Origin: Larix sibirica
Lineage: Eukaryota; Streptophyta; Pinopsida; Pinales; Pinaceae
Length of the DNA stretch: 15,287 nucleotides
Reading direction: 5' to 3'
NCBI GenBank assembly: GCA_004151065.3
Contig: NWUY0300025323.1
Span: forward strand, 38,645-53,931
Position numbers and translations under genes: made by a program. Positions within the stretch are counted from its first letter, which is position 1. Each line of letters begins with the position of its first letter. Below, in pieces: positions 7,921 through 15,287 of this stretch. A model generated the notes under the pieces. It worked only from the letters and a program-made list of their open reading frames with translations, did no database searches and had not been told where the DNA came from.

Positions 7921-8967
7921 TTGTCAGAACTTGAGAGCTTATTTTGCATGTGTAAGGTTATTGTTGGTTTTAGAGAGTGTGGTAGGTTAGATGGAGCTCT
8001 CAATTTTTTTGGTATACCATCAAAAAAAGAAATCCGATCTCAATATAATAATTTTTTTTATTCTATGAAGGGTCATTTCATCTCGTATGTTATAGAGAAT
8101 AATGCATGTAAGAATTTTTTTTAAGCAATGGTTGAGTTGTTTCAAAACTCTAATGCTTCTCAACAAATTCTCTTGTGAAACCACATTTCAATCATTTTTA
8201 TGAGCAAGATGGAAACTATTTTGATCCTTGACTATTATCAATAAGTTTAAATATTACTTGGATGCCATTAGAAAAATGGTGGAGGATCATGAGTTGGTGT
8301 CCATTGCTTTCAAACGACTTTCACATTGATGGATGCCTTTTGTTCAATTTTTTTAATTCTTAAGCAACCTTACCAAAGTATCCAAATATTTAGGTTGATC
8401 TTATGTAGTAAGAAATTTATAATCTTGTTCATAAAAACAACAGTACCTGCAATTGGTATACTCAGAAAGACAAAGAAGGGTAATAACAAAGGATAAAAGC
8501 ATAAGGAAGGTATAGATATAGGAAATAGAGACATGAGTAATGTGATGCATTTCCAATGTCATTATATGAAAAATTATGAATACTAGTGTTCATTGAAGAA
8601 TAAGTGGAAGGGTGTGAAATAGGTTTCCGGAGCAGACAATGATCCCTCTCAGGTTTAAGGTTCCTTTTCCATGGCTTATTGTTTGTGTTGTAACATTATT
8701 TCTAGTATTGTATGGTATGTAAATATTGGATCTTTGATACATGTAAAGATCAAAATCTTTTATTGAGAATATTTCAGTAGAAAGAGGGAGGCATGTCGGA
8801 ACATAATGTCAAAGGTGACAATACTTAAAGATGTCATTATACCATTATGTCTCAACCATGAAGTCACACATGAAGTCCTCTTAAAACCCATACTCAATTC
8901 CTCCATACACATTGTCATTTGGCATGCACACCTCATGTTAGTACTTTTGTCACGTGCACCTTCTCGC
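7921..8967 (+). pseudogene. Ty1/copia gag-protease pseudogene
   Basis: Remnant of a copia polyprotein that would package the RNA (gag) and process itself (protease). The first frame (7921-8235, stop at 8122) contains ELFQNSNASQQILL and MSKMETIL at about 8134-8220, typical of the copia gag core. A frameshift leads to 8243-8346, with KFKYYLDAIRKM, VEDHELVSIAF and WMPFVQ, a hallmark gag segment. A second shift leads to 8551-8967, one frame with four stops. It holds QCHYMKNYEY, a C-x2-C-x3-G-H zinc knuckle with Cys2, Gly and His lost; then VWYVNIGSLIHV at 8710-8745, a WYxDSGAS-type protease site with the catalytic Asp changed to Asn; then SKVTILKDVIIP, as seen after the protease. Integrase, reverse transcriptase and RNase H are absent. 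The 7921-8100 part is the least certain. Confidence 0.82.
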
Positions 8968-10042
8968 TAAAAGTAAGTCAAGTTTTACAATTCATTGGTT
9001 CTTCCCATTCATGTTCTCTTGCTATCAAATCTACAACATAAATTCCAGAGTGGAGCACTCGTCACGACCATATTCAATTTCATGAAAAGTGTCATGATTT
9101 GACTGCCGCGTCACGCATCTGAATTTCTGCCAATTTTAACCATGTGGGTCTTGACGGTCTAATTTCACCAATTTCCTTTTAATGAGTGTTCCATAATGAA
9201 TTTTTCCGACTCTTTCTGTCGATGTCGTTGTCACACCAATGCTTATATTTCCTATGAAGAAAATAAAAATCCCCCCCTAATACCAAGCCTCACTTGTTAA
9301 TCTATATCGATCCCCTTTGAGTAATTTATCTCATTTGAAAATGCATATCCCATCTTTATAAATTTTTCAAAAAAGTCATAAAGCAAGTAAAAAAAACCCT
9401 TCCCCTTTTAAACCTCAACATGTTTTTTTTATTTTCATTAGCCCCATTAAATTATAAGAGTTATACCTCTTTCTCCGTTAAACCCTACCTCGCATACTTC
9501 TCCTATGCCCCTTTTCCCAAACGAATAAAATGGCTCATTCCTTTTATATAACTCTCATCGATTTTATTACAAAAAATAAACTAAATCCATCCCCCGTTTT
9601 GTCTAATACACCCTACCAAACCTTTCAAAGGGATCCCATGTACCCCATGGTGGAATTTAAATTTTGATTTTTTTTAAACTAAAATAATTGATGGAATAAT
9701 AAAATAAAAATATGGATAGCGACCAATGGAGGTGTACCACATATTTGGTTTAAAGGGGAAAAATAAAAGAAGTCAAAACACGTTATCATTTTGATTTATG
9801 CTAAGTTTTTGGTCAGTAATTTTTGTGTTATTTAAATTCAATTTTTCTGTTGTTCAAATCATGAGTCTAAATGTATAAATGGATTCAAAACCCTCAAAAA
9901 TCTTAGGCAACCCATATTCTCAGAATTTAAACACTATTATTACAAATTTTAAGAATTTCTTCAAAATTTTGACCAATTTCCGTTGAAATAGTATCAAAAT
10001 AACTTGTAAAAAATGGATGAAATCATCGCATGTTTAAGATAG
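8968..10042. other. Non-coding stretch replacing the copia pol region
   Basis: After the pseudogene the expected integrase and reverse transcriptase sequence is missing. No open frame longer than about 60 codons or family motif was found. The stretch includes a C-rich, G-poor block (9241-9660) and then AT-rich DNA up to the tandem repeat. Copia similarity fades gradually, so I cannot place the junction exactly. Confidence 0.5.
9241..9660. other. Strongly C-over-G strand-skewed block
   Basis: By eye, C outnumbers G more than twofold on the + strand. It has runs such as CCCCCCCTAATACC and CTTCCCCTTTTAAACC, and many CCCC, CCCT and CTCC words. The following tandem repeat shows the opposite skew (G over C) over roughly 10180-11100. 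There is no coding content. It may be an LTR or leader fragment of an element in one orientation. Confidence 0.6.
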
Positions 10043-10069
10043 AGTGTTAGCACCTAGTTTCTTGCAGCA

Positions 10070-10179
10070 TGAGTGGCATGGTGTGGAGGATGAAAATCTT
10101 GAAAAGTTCTTTGAAGGAAGCCTAAAATTGCCTTATTTCCATGGCTTGGTGCTAAAGTATAAGAAAGGTTGATAGGGGG
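10070..10179 (+). pseudogene. Possible end of a retroelement polyprotein plus polypurine tract
   Basis: The frame read as HEWHGVEDENLEKFF and LPYFHG, ending in TGA about 10 bp before a GGGGG tract (10175-10179), has the position and feel of a Ty3/gypsy polyprotein C-terminus. Those often end with a W-x-G...ED..W segment. The match is weak and unit B (about 12872-12972) has lost most of it. The G5 tract abutting TGTTAAATAT is the better evidence: it resembles a polypurine tract followed by the TG of an LTR. Confidence 0.3.
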
Positions 10180-10343
10180 TGTTAAATATAAGAAATAACA
10201 AAGACATGGCAAAAGAAAATATTAAAATGCGGCGAAAATGGCCAAAAAAGAGCCAAAGCCTATAGTCCGAGGACAAATATTTCAGAGGTTACCCATCACA
10301 CAAGTTCCCACCATTGGATAGGCGCAAAAGGGAGATCATCCGC

Positions 10344-10775
10344 CCTCGTTGATCGTCACATGGCCCAAGTGCGTGGAGCAAAGGAAGAGGTGAGTGGTCG
10401 CGACGAGTAATACCGCCAGACAAGTGGCGGATGGAGGACACTTCGCATGGAGGGTTAGGCAGTAAGTAAATCTGTCTCAGGAGCATGTGATACCGCCAAG
10501 GCAGAAAGGTGCATCACTGGCCATGTGGATGGCCTAGGCGTGCCAGAGAAGATCCTACGGTTAAAGGAAGCATTCAGAGAAGTGCAAGTGCAATGTGACA
10601 AAAGAAATGGCTTAGATCATCCTAAAAGGATCGACAGTCCTTGAGGATCATCGCGTCGGGAAGTATCAGGATGGATAGAGACGAATGGTGGTTGCGATGG
10701 GCAAAACGATGTGCTAGATGTCAGCACCAGGGCTCGTCGCATGGGAGATAAGCAGTAATGGAAACCGGTTTAGGG
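10344..10775 (+). repeat. Internal ~295-bp direct duplication in unit A
   Basis: The segment from CCTCGTTGATCGTCACATGG (10344) is echoed from CCTTGAGGATCATCGCGTCGG (10639). Both run into a TGGT(T/C)GCGA phrase. The same pair is clearer in unit B (13136 and 13433). It therefore predates the tandem duplication of the whole unit. Confidence 0.5.
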
Positions 10776-10982
10776 GGACGTGACACCACTTTGTGGATGT
10801 ACAGTGCTAGTAGACAGACGGTGTAGATCATAACACAGGGATGATCCGACGGTGTATGTAAGGGGTTGTCAAAACATGTAAAGGGGATCAGATCTGGATG
10901 GTCGAGATCGGTGCGCGAGAGATCAACAGATGGGAGAGGTAGACAATCGACAAAGAAGTCCAAGGGTTAAAAGGAATAAGGT

Positions 10983-10995
10983 TATATATATAAAA
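10983..10995 (+). promoter_or_regulatory. TATA box, unit A (first)
   Basis: TATATATATAAAA followed by GCACATG. The counterpart in unit B at 13776-13785 reads TATATATATG, a weaker box. The flanks are conserved (AAGGTTATATATAT and AGGGTTATATATAT), supporting a functional origin in the ancestral element. Confidence 0.55.
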
Positions 10996-11130
10996 GCACA
11001 TGTGTAGAGTTGACATTTACGTCTTGGAGCTGTCGGAGTCGGAATCCACCGGGCGTGTGGAAGACAAAGGAGATGATCGGAAGATTCATTCTCAGGGATT
11101 TTAGTGATAGGTAGGACCCCATAACTACTT

Positions 11131-12109
11131 TTTTTCAAAAACTTAATCCTGTTTACAGTAATAGAATGAAGAACGAACCAGTTTTTGGGAATGTCAGGGT
11201 TAAATTTGCTCTAGGAAATAGGGGTTTTGGGTTATTTGACCCAGGTGATTAGCTGCCTGTATTGGAGATTGAGAGAAGATGGAAGGTTTCAGTTGTTTTT
11301 CTTTCCTCTCCATACTAGCCATTTCCTGCCCCTTTTCCCAAGCTTGTACCATGGTATTCGTCCGATTATTCAGAACCACCAGACCTTTTCTTCAACCACC
11401 TTTGTTAAGCCTGACCTAGAAGTCGAAGAAACCCCCTACCCTTTTGAATGTCGTGCCTTTTAATGGAAATGACTCATTTGGTCCTCCCTTTGATACCTGG
11501 GAATGCTACATCATCAACTGCCCACTTGAGTAAGACATAGTAGCAGCCCTCACCCTCGCTAGTATGCCCAAAAAAATCTCATAGCAGGGGATGGTGAACC
11601 TATAGATGGAGATGGGGGAGAGAACATTTAAGGGATAGAAGGTAGAAGAGCCAGAGCAGACAGGTGATAAAGGTGCAGGGCAGAGAATAAATTACTTGTG
11701 CAGGCTATCAGCTGCCTAAAGCTGCATGATGTGACCCGCACCATTCGACGGTCAAGATGAAAATGAAAATAAGATTTATGGATAGATAGGACCAGGTGGA
11801 TAGGTGGCTTAAAGGCATCTCTACTTCCACCGAATGATTGCAAATGCGATGGAGGCCACCTCAGCCACGTACACATTTCTCCTCTATAGGAGATCTTCGC
11901 CAAGCATGTTTCACGTCAGCTCGAGTTCCTAGGCATCATTGTTGCTCGACTGGGAGGTCAGTCAGGTCATCATGGGAATGTGACCACACGTAGCTGCTGT
12001 CATCATCACAGCAGTTATGGATATGGTCCTTGCATCCCCTGTTCGAATCAGCGTATGGGAAAGGTGGTGCACCTAGGCAGCTCGAATACCTTGCAGTTAG
12101 AGACCGGTC
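11131..12109 (+). pseudogene. Decayed internal region of unit A, unidentified frames
   Basis: Shared with unit B but interrupted by stops and shifts. Readable fragments include NKLLVQAIS and FAKHVSRQLEFLGIIVARLG (about 11690-11950), with NKLLVQAIS and FAKHVLRQLE in unit B. Composition is more balanced than the surroundings. The span between the LTR-like segment and the small acidic frame would be where gag lies in an LTR element. I see no gag core, zinc knuckle, protease or polymerase motif, so the identity is open. The plus-strand frame starting at 11980 joins pieces of different ancestral frames. Confidence 0.4.
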
Positions 12110-12464
12110 ATGGAGAAGGAGCAGGAATCCGAAGTGGTTTTTATGCCCTGAGCAGGCGTGGTCTGAGGTGGAAGAAGAACATGCTCCTCCATCTCCTGGT
12201 GATATTCGACCACGTGGACACTAGCAACACCGACGAAGATGGAAGAGCCCGAAGGGCAAAGGTGTACAAAAGATTCGACGTCGAGGAAAGAAGGAGACTC
12301 CTGAAGAGGAGCGAGACATCCAGCAGGACATGGAGATTCTCAAGGATTTCTGTGATCCCCACTGAGGAGGACACCTCCCCCTCCGGCTGAAGAATCGCAG
12401 GAGGACACTCTTTGAAAGTGGAAGACTTCTTTGATCTCAAGGCCAATTAAAGACTCAGGAGTAG
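12110..12464 (+). pseudogene. Broken copy of the small acidic frame (unit A)
   Basis: Homologous to the unit B frame at 14787-15143. It begins MEKEQESEVVFMP and then meets TGA because of an extra base. Further shifts follow near 12205 and 12240. Recognisable pieces in successive frames are PEQAWSEVEEEHAPPS, VIFDHVDTSNTDED, ETPEEERDIQQDMEILKDF, and the end CAG GAG TAG at 12456-12464. As in unit B, an in-frame TAG lies four codons before the ATG (12098-12100). It is clearly non-functional here. Confidence 0.7.
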
Positions 12465-12837
12465 GTGGCATCCTGCTCATGGTATTTTTTTTCTCGTCTT
12501 AATCAGTCTGTTTTGAACGACACATATGTAATATTCCCAAATTTTGGGCTGTCAAGGTGGCAGCATAATTTTGATTGTTTCCTAAGGACCAATTCAAGGC
12601 TGGAGCCTATAAAAGCATTGTAATAGAATAATAAGGGTTGGAAAATCATTCGGCTAAGGCCTGGGGATAGAGCTCTGTTTTGAAACTCTTCTTAATATAA
12701 TGTGCAGTGCCTATGGCAGACCATTTTGCAGAGATTCATGTGTTCGCTTTACTTGTAGTCTGTTTTTCTCTCTTCCTTATGTGCTCGTACTTCCTGTTAT
12801 GCATTTACATTATGTTTTCCCTTTCATATCTGAGATC
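12465..12837 (+). promoter_or_regulatory. 3' part of unit A with a second TATA box
   Basis: After the stop of the acidic frame comes a non-coding stretch shared with unit B up to GACCAATTCAAGG. GGAGCCTATAAAAGCATTG then follows, with TATAAAA at 12608-12614 in a GC-flanked setting typical of plant LTR promoters, and then a leader-like stretch. It may be a second LTR-like promoter from another element inserted in the unit, a 3' promoter of the unit itself, or chance. The equivalent in unit B falls outside the window. Confidence 0.4.
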
Positions 12838-13135
12838 AGTGTATAATAGCTTAGAATTCTTGGAAACAAGNGTGGAATAAGGGGGTATCTCAAAAATTTC
12901 CCTGAAGAAAGCCTAAATTCCCTTTATTTTTCATGACCAGGTGCTAAGGCATGAGAAAAGATGATGTGGGGGTGTTAAATATGAGAGAGAGCAAAGGAAT
13001 GGCAAAATAAATCATTAAAATGCGACCAAAATAACCAAAAACAAGCCAAAGTCTATAGTTTGAGGCCAAATATTTCAAAGGTTAACCATTGCACAGGTTC
13101 CCACCGTTGGATGGATGCAAGAGGGAGATCAATGG

Positions 13136-13560
13136 CCCTCATTCATCGTCGCATGACCAAAGTGCGCAGAGCACAAGGGAAGATAGGTGGTTGCAATGGG
13201 AAAATCAGGGTGCTATGTGTTAAGTGCAGGAGGTATTGCGAATGGAAAGAGCGGTATGCAAAAACAACTTGCGGGGATGCAATCCCGCTAAGGTAGAAGG
13301 GCAGATTGCTGGTCATGTGGATGGCCAAGACGAGCTGGAGAAAATCCTATGGTTAGAAGTAGGAGTTCGGAAAGGTGCAAGTGCAATGTGGCAAAAGAAA
13401 TAGTTTAGATTGTCCTGTGATAGATCGACAGTCCTCGTTGATTGTCGCATCGGGGAGATGCGCACTGAATAAAGAGGATGGTGGTTGCGATGGGAAAAAC
13501 CATTGGCCAGGTGTCGGCACCAGGACTTGTCGCAAAGGGGATGAGCGGTAATGGAAACCG
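13136..13560 (+). repeat. Internal ~297-bp direct duplication in unit B
   Basis: The first arm reads CCTCATTCATCGTCGCATG then GGTGGTTGCAATGGGAAAA then GAGCGGTATG. The second reads CCTCGTTGATTGTCGCATC then GGTGGTTGCGATGGGAAAA then GAGCGGTAATGG. The order and spacing match over about 120 bp, with many substitutions. Confidence 0.6.
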
Positions 13561-13775
13561 GTTTAGGGAGATGCGACACCGTTTGGTTGGTGTACGGTGC
13601 TAGTGAATGGACGGTGGAGATCATAGTGGGAAGGACAATTCTACGGTGGATGTAAGGGGTTGTCAAATCATCTAAAGGGGATCAGATTTGGATGGTCGAG
13701 ATCAGTGTACGGGAGATCAACAGAGGAGAGAGGCAGACAGCCGACAAAGAAGACCGAAGTCTAAAGAGAAAGGGT

Positions 13776-13785
13776 TATATATATG
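13776..13785 (+). promoter_or_regulatory. TATA-like box, unit B
   Basis: TATATATATG in the conserved position of the unit A TATA box. The AAAA of unit A is replaced by GAAG here, so it is probably weakened. Confidence 0.4.
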
Positions 13786-13930
13786 AAGACACACACGAGA
13801 GTTGACATTTGTGTCTTGGGGTTGTTGGGGTCGGGATCCTCTGGGCATGTGGAAGATGAAGAAACGATCATAAGAGTCTTTCTCAGGAATTTTCAATGAC
13901 AGGTAGGGCCTTGTGACCTCCGCTATCAGC

Positions 13931-14786
13931 AAATCTAAGTCCATTTGCGGCCAGAAGGCAGATTAGGAACCAGTTTTTGGGAATATTAGGGTTAAATTGG
14001 CTCTGGGGGATAGGGTTTGAATGCATTTGATACAGGGTTTCGACGATCTATACCTGAAATAAGGATAGGGATGAGGGTTTAGACATGTATGAGGGGGTTC
14101 AGTCGCCATTTTCCCTTTGTCACGTTGATTAAATTATGTTTTTCCTCGAGTTCGAGGGTTTTTTTCGAGGAAGTTCATTATCGCTGCATAGAGACATGTT
14201 TTCTCCTTGGGAACCACCAAACCCTTCTGGCCTCCTGTATTAAACTTGAGACAAAAGTCTAAAGATGCCAACCGCCAAATTTGCAAGGACGATGGAATTG
14301 CATAGTGGGAGGTGTTATAAGCGATGACGTGGTAGGGGCCAGAGTAGCAGGTGATAAAGGTGTAGGGTAGAGAATAAATTACTTGTGCAGGCTATCAGCC
14401 AGCCTAAAACCTGCGAGCATGTCGTGACCCGCTCCATTTGGCGGTCAAAATGCCGATAGGAAAAGGAGGATAGATAGCTCATAAGCAGCTGTATTTCCAC
14501 CAGAATTATTGTAGATAGGACGGGAGGCCACCGTAGCGCCATCATATACTTCTACGTATATCCGGAGATCTTTGCCAAGCATGTTCTACGTCAGCTCGAG
14601 GCTTGAGCATCATTGTCACTCGACTTGGAGGTTCTGTCAGGTCATCATGTCGAATGTGACCACACGTATCTGCTATTGTCATCATGGCAGTTATGGATAC
14701 AGTCCTTGCGTCCCCTGTTTGAAATCAACATATGGGAAAGGTGGTGCACCTAGGATCTCAGGTATCTTTTTAGTTAGAGATAGGTC
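13931..14786 (+). pseudogene. Decayed internal region of unit B, unidentified frames
   Basis: Counterpart of 11131-12109, shorter by about 115 bp. The clearest reading is NKLLVQAIS near 14375 and PEIFAKHVLRQLE at about 14560-14605, the latter in a frame open back to about 14470. Downstream, the block from GTGACCACACGT (14656) to GGTGGTGCACCTAGG (14740-14754) is highly similar to unit A (11980-12076). No diagnostic retroelement domain is visible. Confidence 0.4.
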
Positions 14787-15143
14787 ATGGAGAAGGAGCA
14801 GGAACCCGAAGTGATTTTTATGCCTGAACAGGCGTGGGATAAGGTGGAGGAGGAACATGCTCCTCCATCTTTTGTGATATTCGACCATGTTGAGACTAGC
14901 AGCACTGACGAAGAGGAAGAGCCCAAAGGGCGACATGTGTACAAAAGAGTCTAATGCCAGATAAGGAAGGAGACCCCAAAAGAGGAGCGAGACATCCAGC
15001 AGGGCACAGAGATTCTCAAGGATTTCGTGATCCCCACTGAAGAAGCGACACCTCCCCCTCCAGCAGAAGAGTCGCAGGCGGACAAATTTTTGAAAATGGA
15101 AAACTTCTTTGATTCGCAAGGCCAATTAAAGGCTCAGGAGTAG
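14787..15143 (+). pseudogene. Small acidic proline-containing frame, 118 codons, one internal stop (unit B)
   Basis: Function unknown and I recognise no family. From ATG 14787 to TAG 15141-15143 the frame is continuous except for TAA at codon 56 (14952-14954). The product would be soluble, rich in Glu and Lys with no membrane segment. It has an N-terminal MEKEQEPEVIFMPEQAW, a middle HAPPS..VIFDHVETSSTD followed by four Glu, a charged ETPKEERDIQQ stretch, a short ATPPPPAEES proline tract, and a C-terminal ENFFDSQGQLKAQE. An in-frame TAG four codons upstream (14775-14777), also present in unit A, argues that this ATG is the true start and that the frame is not the tail of a longer one. It lies near the 3' part of the internal region, so an accessory protein or a short separate gag-like product of the retroelement are possibilities. 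Confidence 0.6.
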
Positions 15144-15287
15144 GGTGACGTCCTACTCATGGTATTTCTGTTTCCCATATTAATCAGTCTATTTTGAACT
15201 TGATACGTACGTAATATTTCCCTATTTTGTGGCTGTCAAGATGGAAACATAATTTTGTTTGTTTCCTAAGGACCAATTCAAGGATGG

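Larger units (their letters stand above)
10180..11130 (+). mobile_element. LTR-like segment in unit A (right boundary approximate)
   Basis: Starts TGTTAAATATAAG directly after GGGGG. It is G-rich on this strand and contains an internal duplication and a TATA box at 10983. A leader-like region with TTGACATTTxxGTCTTGG follows, shared with unit B. I place the end near 11130 only because the two units diverge there. No clear CA end or primer-binding site could be chosen. Confidence 0.4.
10043..12837 (+). repeat. Tandem unit A of the 2.79-kb repeat
   Basis: Aligned by eye with unit B beginning at 12838. The two share long similar blocks in the same order: AGGGGGTGTTAAATAT at 10174/12967 (one mismatch), a 21-bp identical block at 10755-10775 and 13548-13568, a TATA region at 10983/13776, CAGTTTTTGGGAAT at 11180/13972, AGAGAATAAATTACTTGTGC at 11682/14369, CAAGCATGTT at 11901/14577 and GGCCAATTAAAG at 12441/15120. 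The offset is about 2793 bp in the first half and falls to about 2677 later, so unit B lacks roughly 115 bp between the positions of 11190 and 11900. Divergence is substantial, by eye around one base in five or six. Confidence 0.9.
12973..13930 (+). mobile_element. LTR-like segment in unit B (right boundary approximate)
   Basis: Counterpart of 10180-11130. It starts TGTTAAATATGAG after GGGGG (12968-12972), with a TATA-like TATATATATG at 13776-13785. With unit A it gives the order LTR-internal-LTR-internal. Its end is unresolved, as in unit A. Confidence 0.4.
12838..15287 (+). repeat. Tandem unit B of the 2.79-kb repeat (cut by window end)
   Basis: Head-to-tail with unit A and in the same orientation. 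It ends in the window at the phrase GACCAATTCAAGGATGG, which in unit A (GACCAATTCAAGGCTGG, about 12587-12603) lies just before the second TATA box. About 240 bp of the unit are therefore outside the window. One unresolved base lies at 12871. Confidence 0.9.

Noticed and set aside
8551-8583. Intact gag zinc knuckle
   Set aside because: Only the first Cys and the spacing remain; the second Cys, Gly, His and final Cys are changed, so it is listed as part of the pseudogene.
12030-12060. tRNA B-box-like CTGTTCGAATC, suggesting a tRNA or SINE
   Set aside because: No matching A box at the right spacing and no cloverleaf arms. Unit B has CTGTTTGAAATC, so the motif is not conserved.
11980-12390. 136-codon + strand frame in unit A taken as a gene
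   Set aside because: Comparison with unit B shows it joins segments from different ancestral frames after several indels, so it is not a single conserved protein.
14691-15125. 144-codon minus-strand frame, the longest in the window
   Set aside because: It lies opposite the acidic frame. The + strand is rich in GAG/GAA codons, which rarely give stops on the other strand. The unit A equivalent (12141-12446) is likewise a shadow.
10180-15287. Units A and B as the two LTRs of one element with a tiny internal region
   Set aside because: The polypurine-like tract and its upstream sequence occur before both units, and a tiny internal region without a primer site would be odd. A tandem array fits better, though this is not fully excluded.

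Overview
This window looks like nuclear intergenic DNA from a land plant, most likely a seed plant with a large, repeat-filled genome. A gymnosperm would fit, but nothing in the sequence proves it. The evidence is the AT-rich background, plant-type Ty1/copia relics (a primer-binding site matching the 3' end of initiator tRNA-Met, and gag/protease remnants), long decayed LTR-like blocks, foldback elements and microsatellites, with no intact host gene. Two unresolved bases (N) occur at 5224 and 12871. I found no rRNA, tRNA, CRISPR or bacterial-type operon, and no open frame convincing as a working gene.

Layout. 1-1754: unrecognised AT-rich DNA. 1755-1938: two tandem copies of a 92-bp unit. 2557-3826: a 1.27-kb segment bounded by 33-bp inverted repeats (28/33 matching). 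It contains AT-rich short tandem arrays and a second, smaller inverted-repeat element (3097-3364, 24-bp ends, 22/24 matching), so it looks like a foldback or MITE-like element nested in another. 4223-5212: an LTR-like block preceded by an 11-G run, with 11-bp perfect inverted ends, three palindromes upstream of a TATA box, a 70-bp tandem duplication and a U5-like GGGTTTTCCCC..GGGG block. 5213-6608: unrecognised.

6609-8967: the 5' half of a decayed Ty1/copia element on the + strand. It has an LTR-like stretch, a TTGGTATCA primer-binding site at 7541-7549, a leader with a (TTG)n microsatellite, and a gag-protease pseudogene. Recognisable in order are the gag core, a damaged zinc knuckle, a damaged WYxDSGAS-type protease motif and a following segment. 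Integrase and reverse transcriptase are absent; the sequence changes character after about 8970, including a strongly C-over-G block at 9241-9660.

10043-15287: the most unusual part, a head-to-tail tandem repeat with a period of about 2.79 kb (unit A complete, unit B cut by the window end). Each unit carries a G5 tract abutting TGTTAAATAT, a G-rich stretch with an internal ~295-bp duplication, a TATA box, a long decayed internal region, and a small acidic, proline-containing frame of 118 codons. A second TATA box follows in unit A. I read this as an LTR-internal-LTR-internal array of a non-autonomous LTR retrotransposon, but its 3' LTR boundary and primer site are not resolved. The 118-codon frame is the best candidate for something undescribed: unit B keeps it in one frame with a single internal stop, and both units share an in-frame stop four codons before its ATG.
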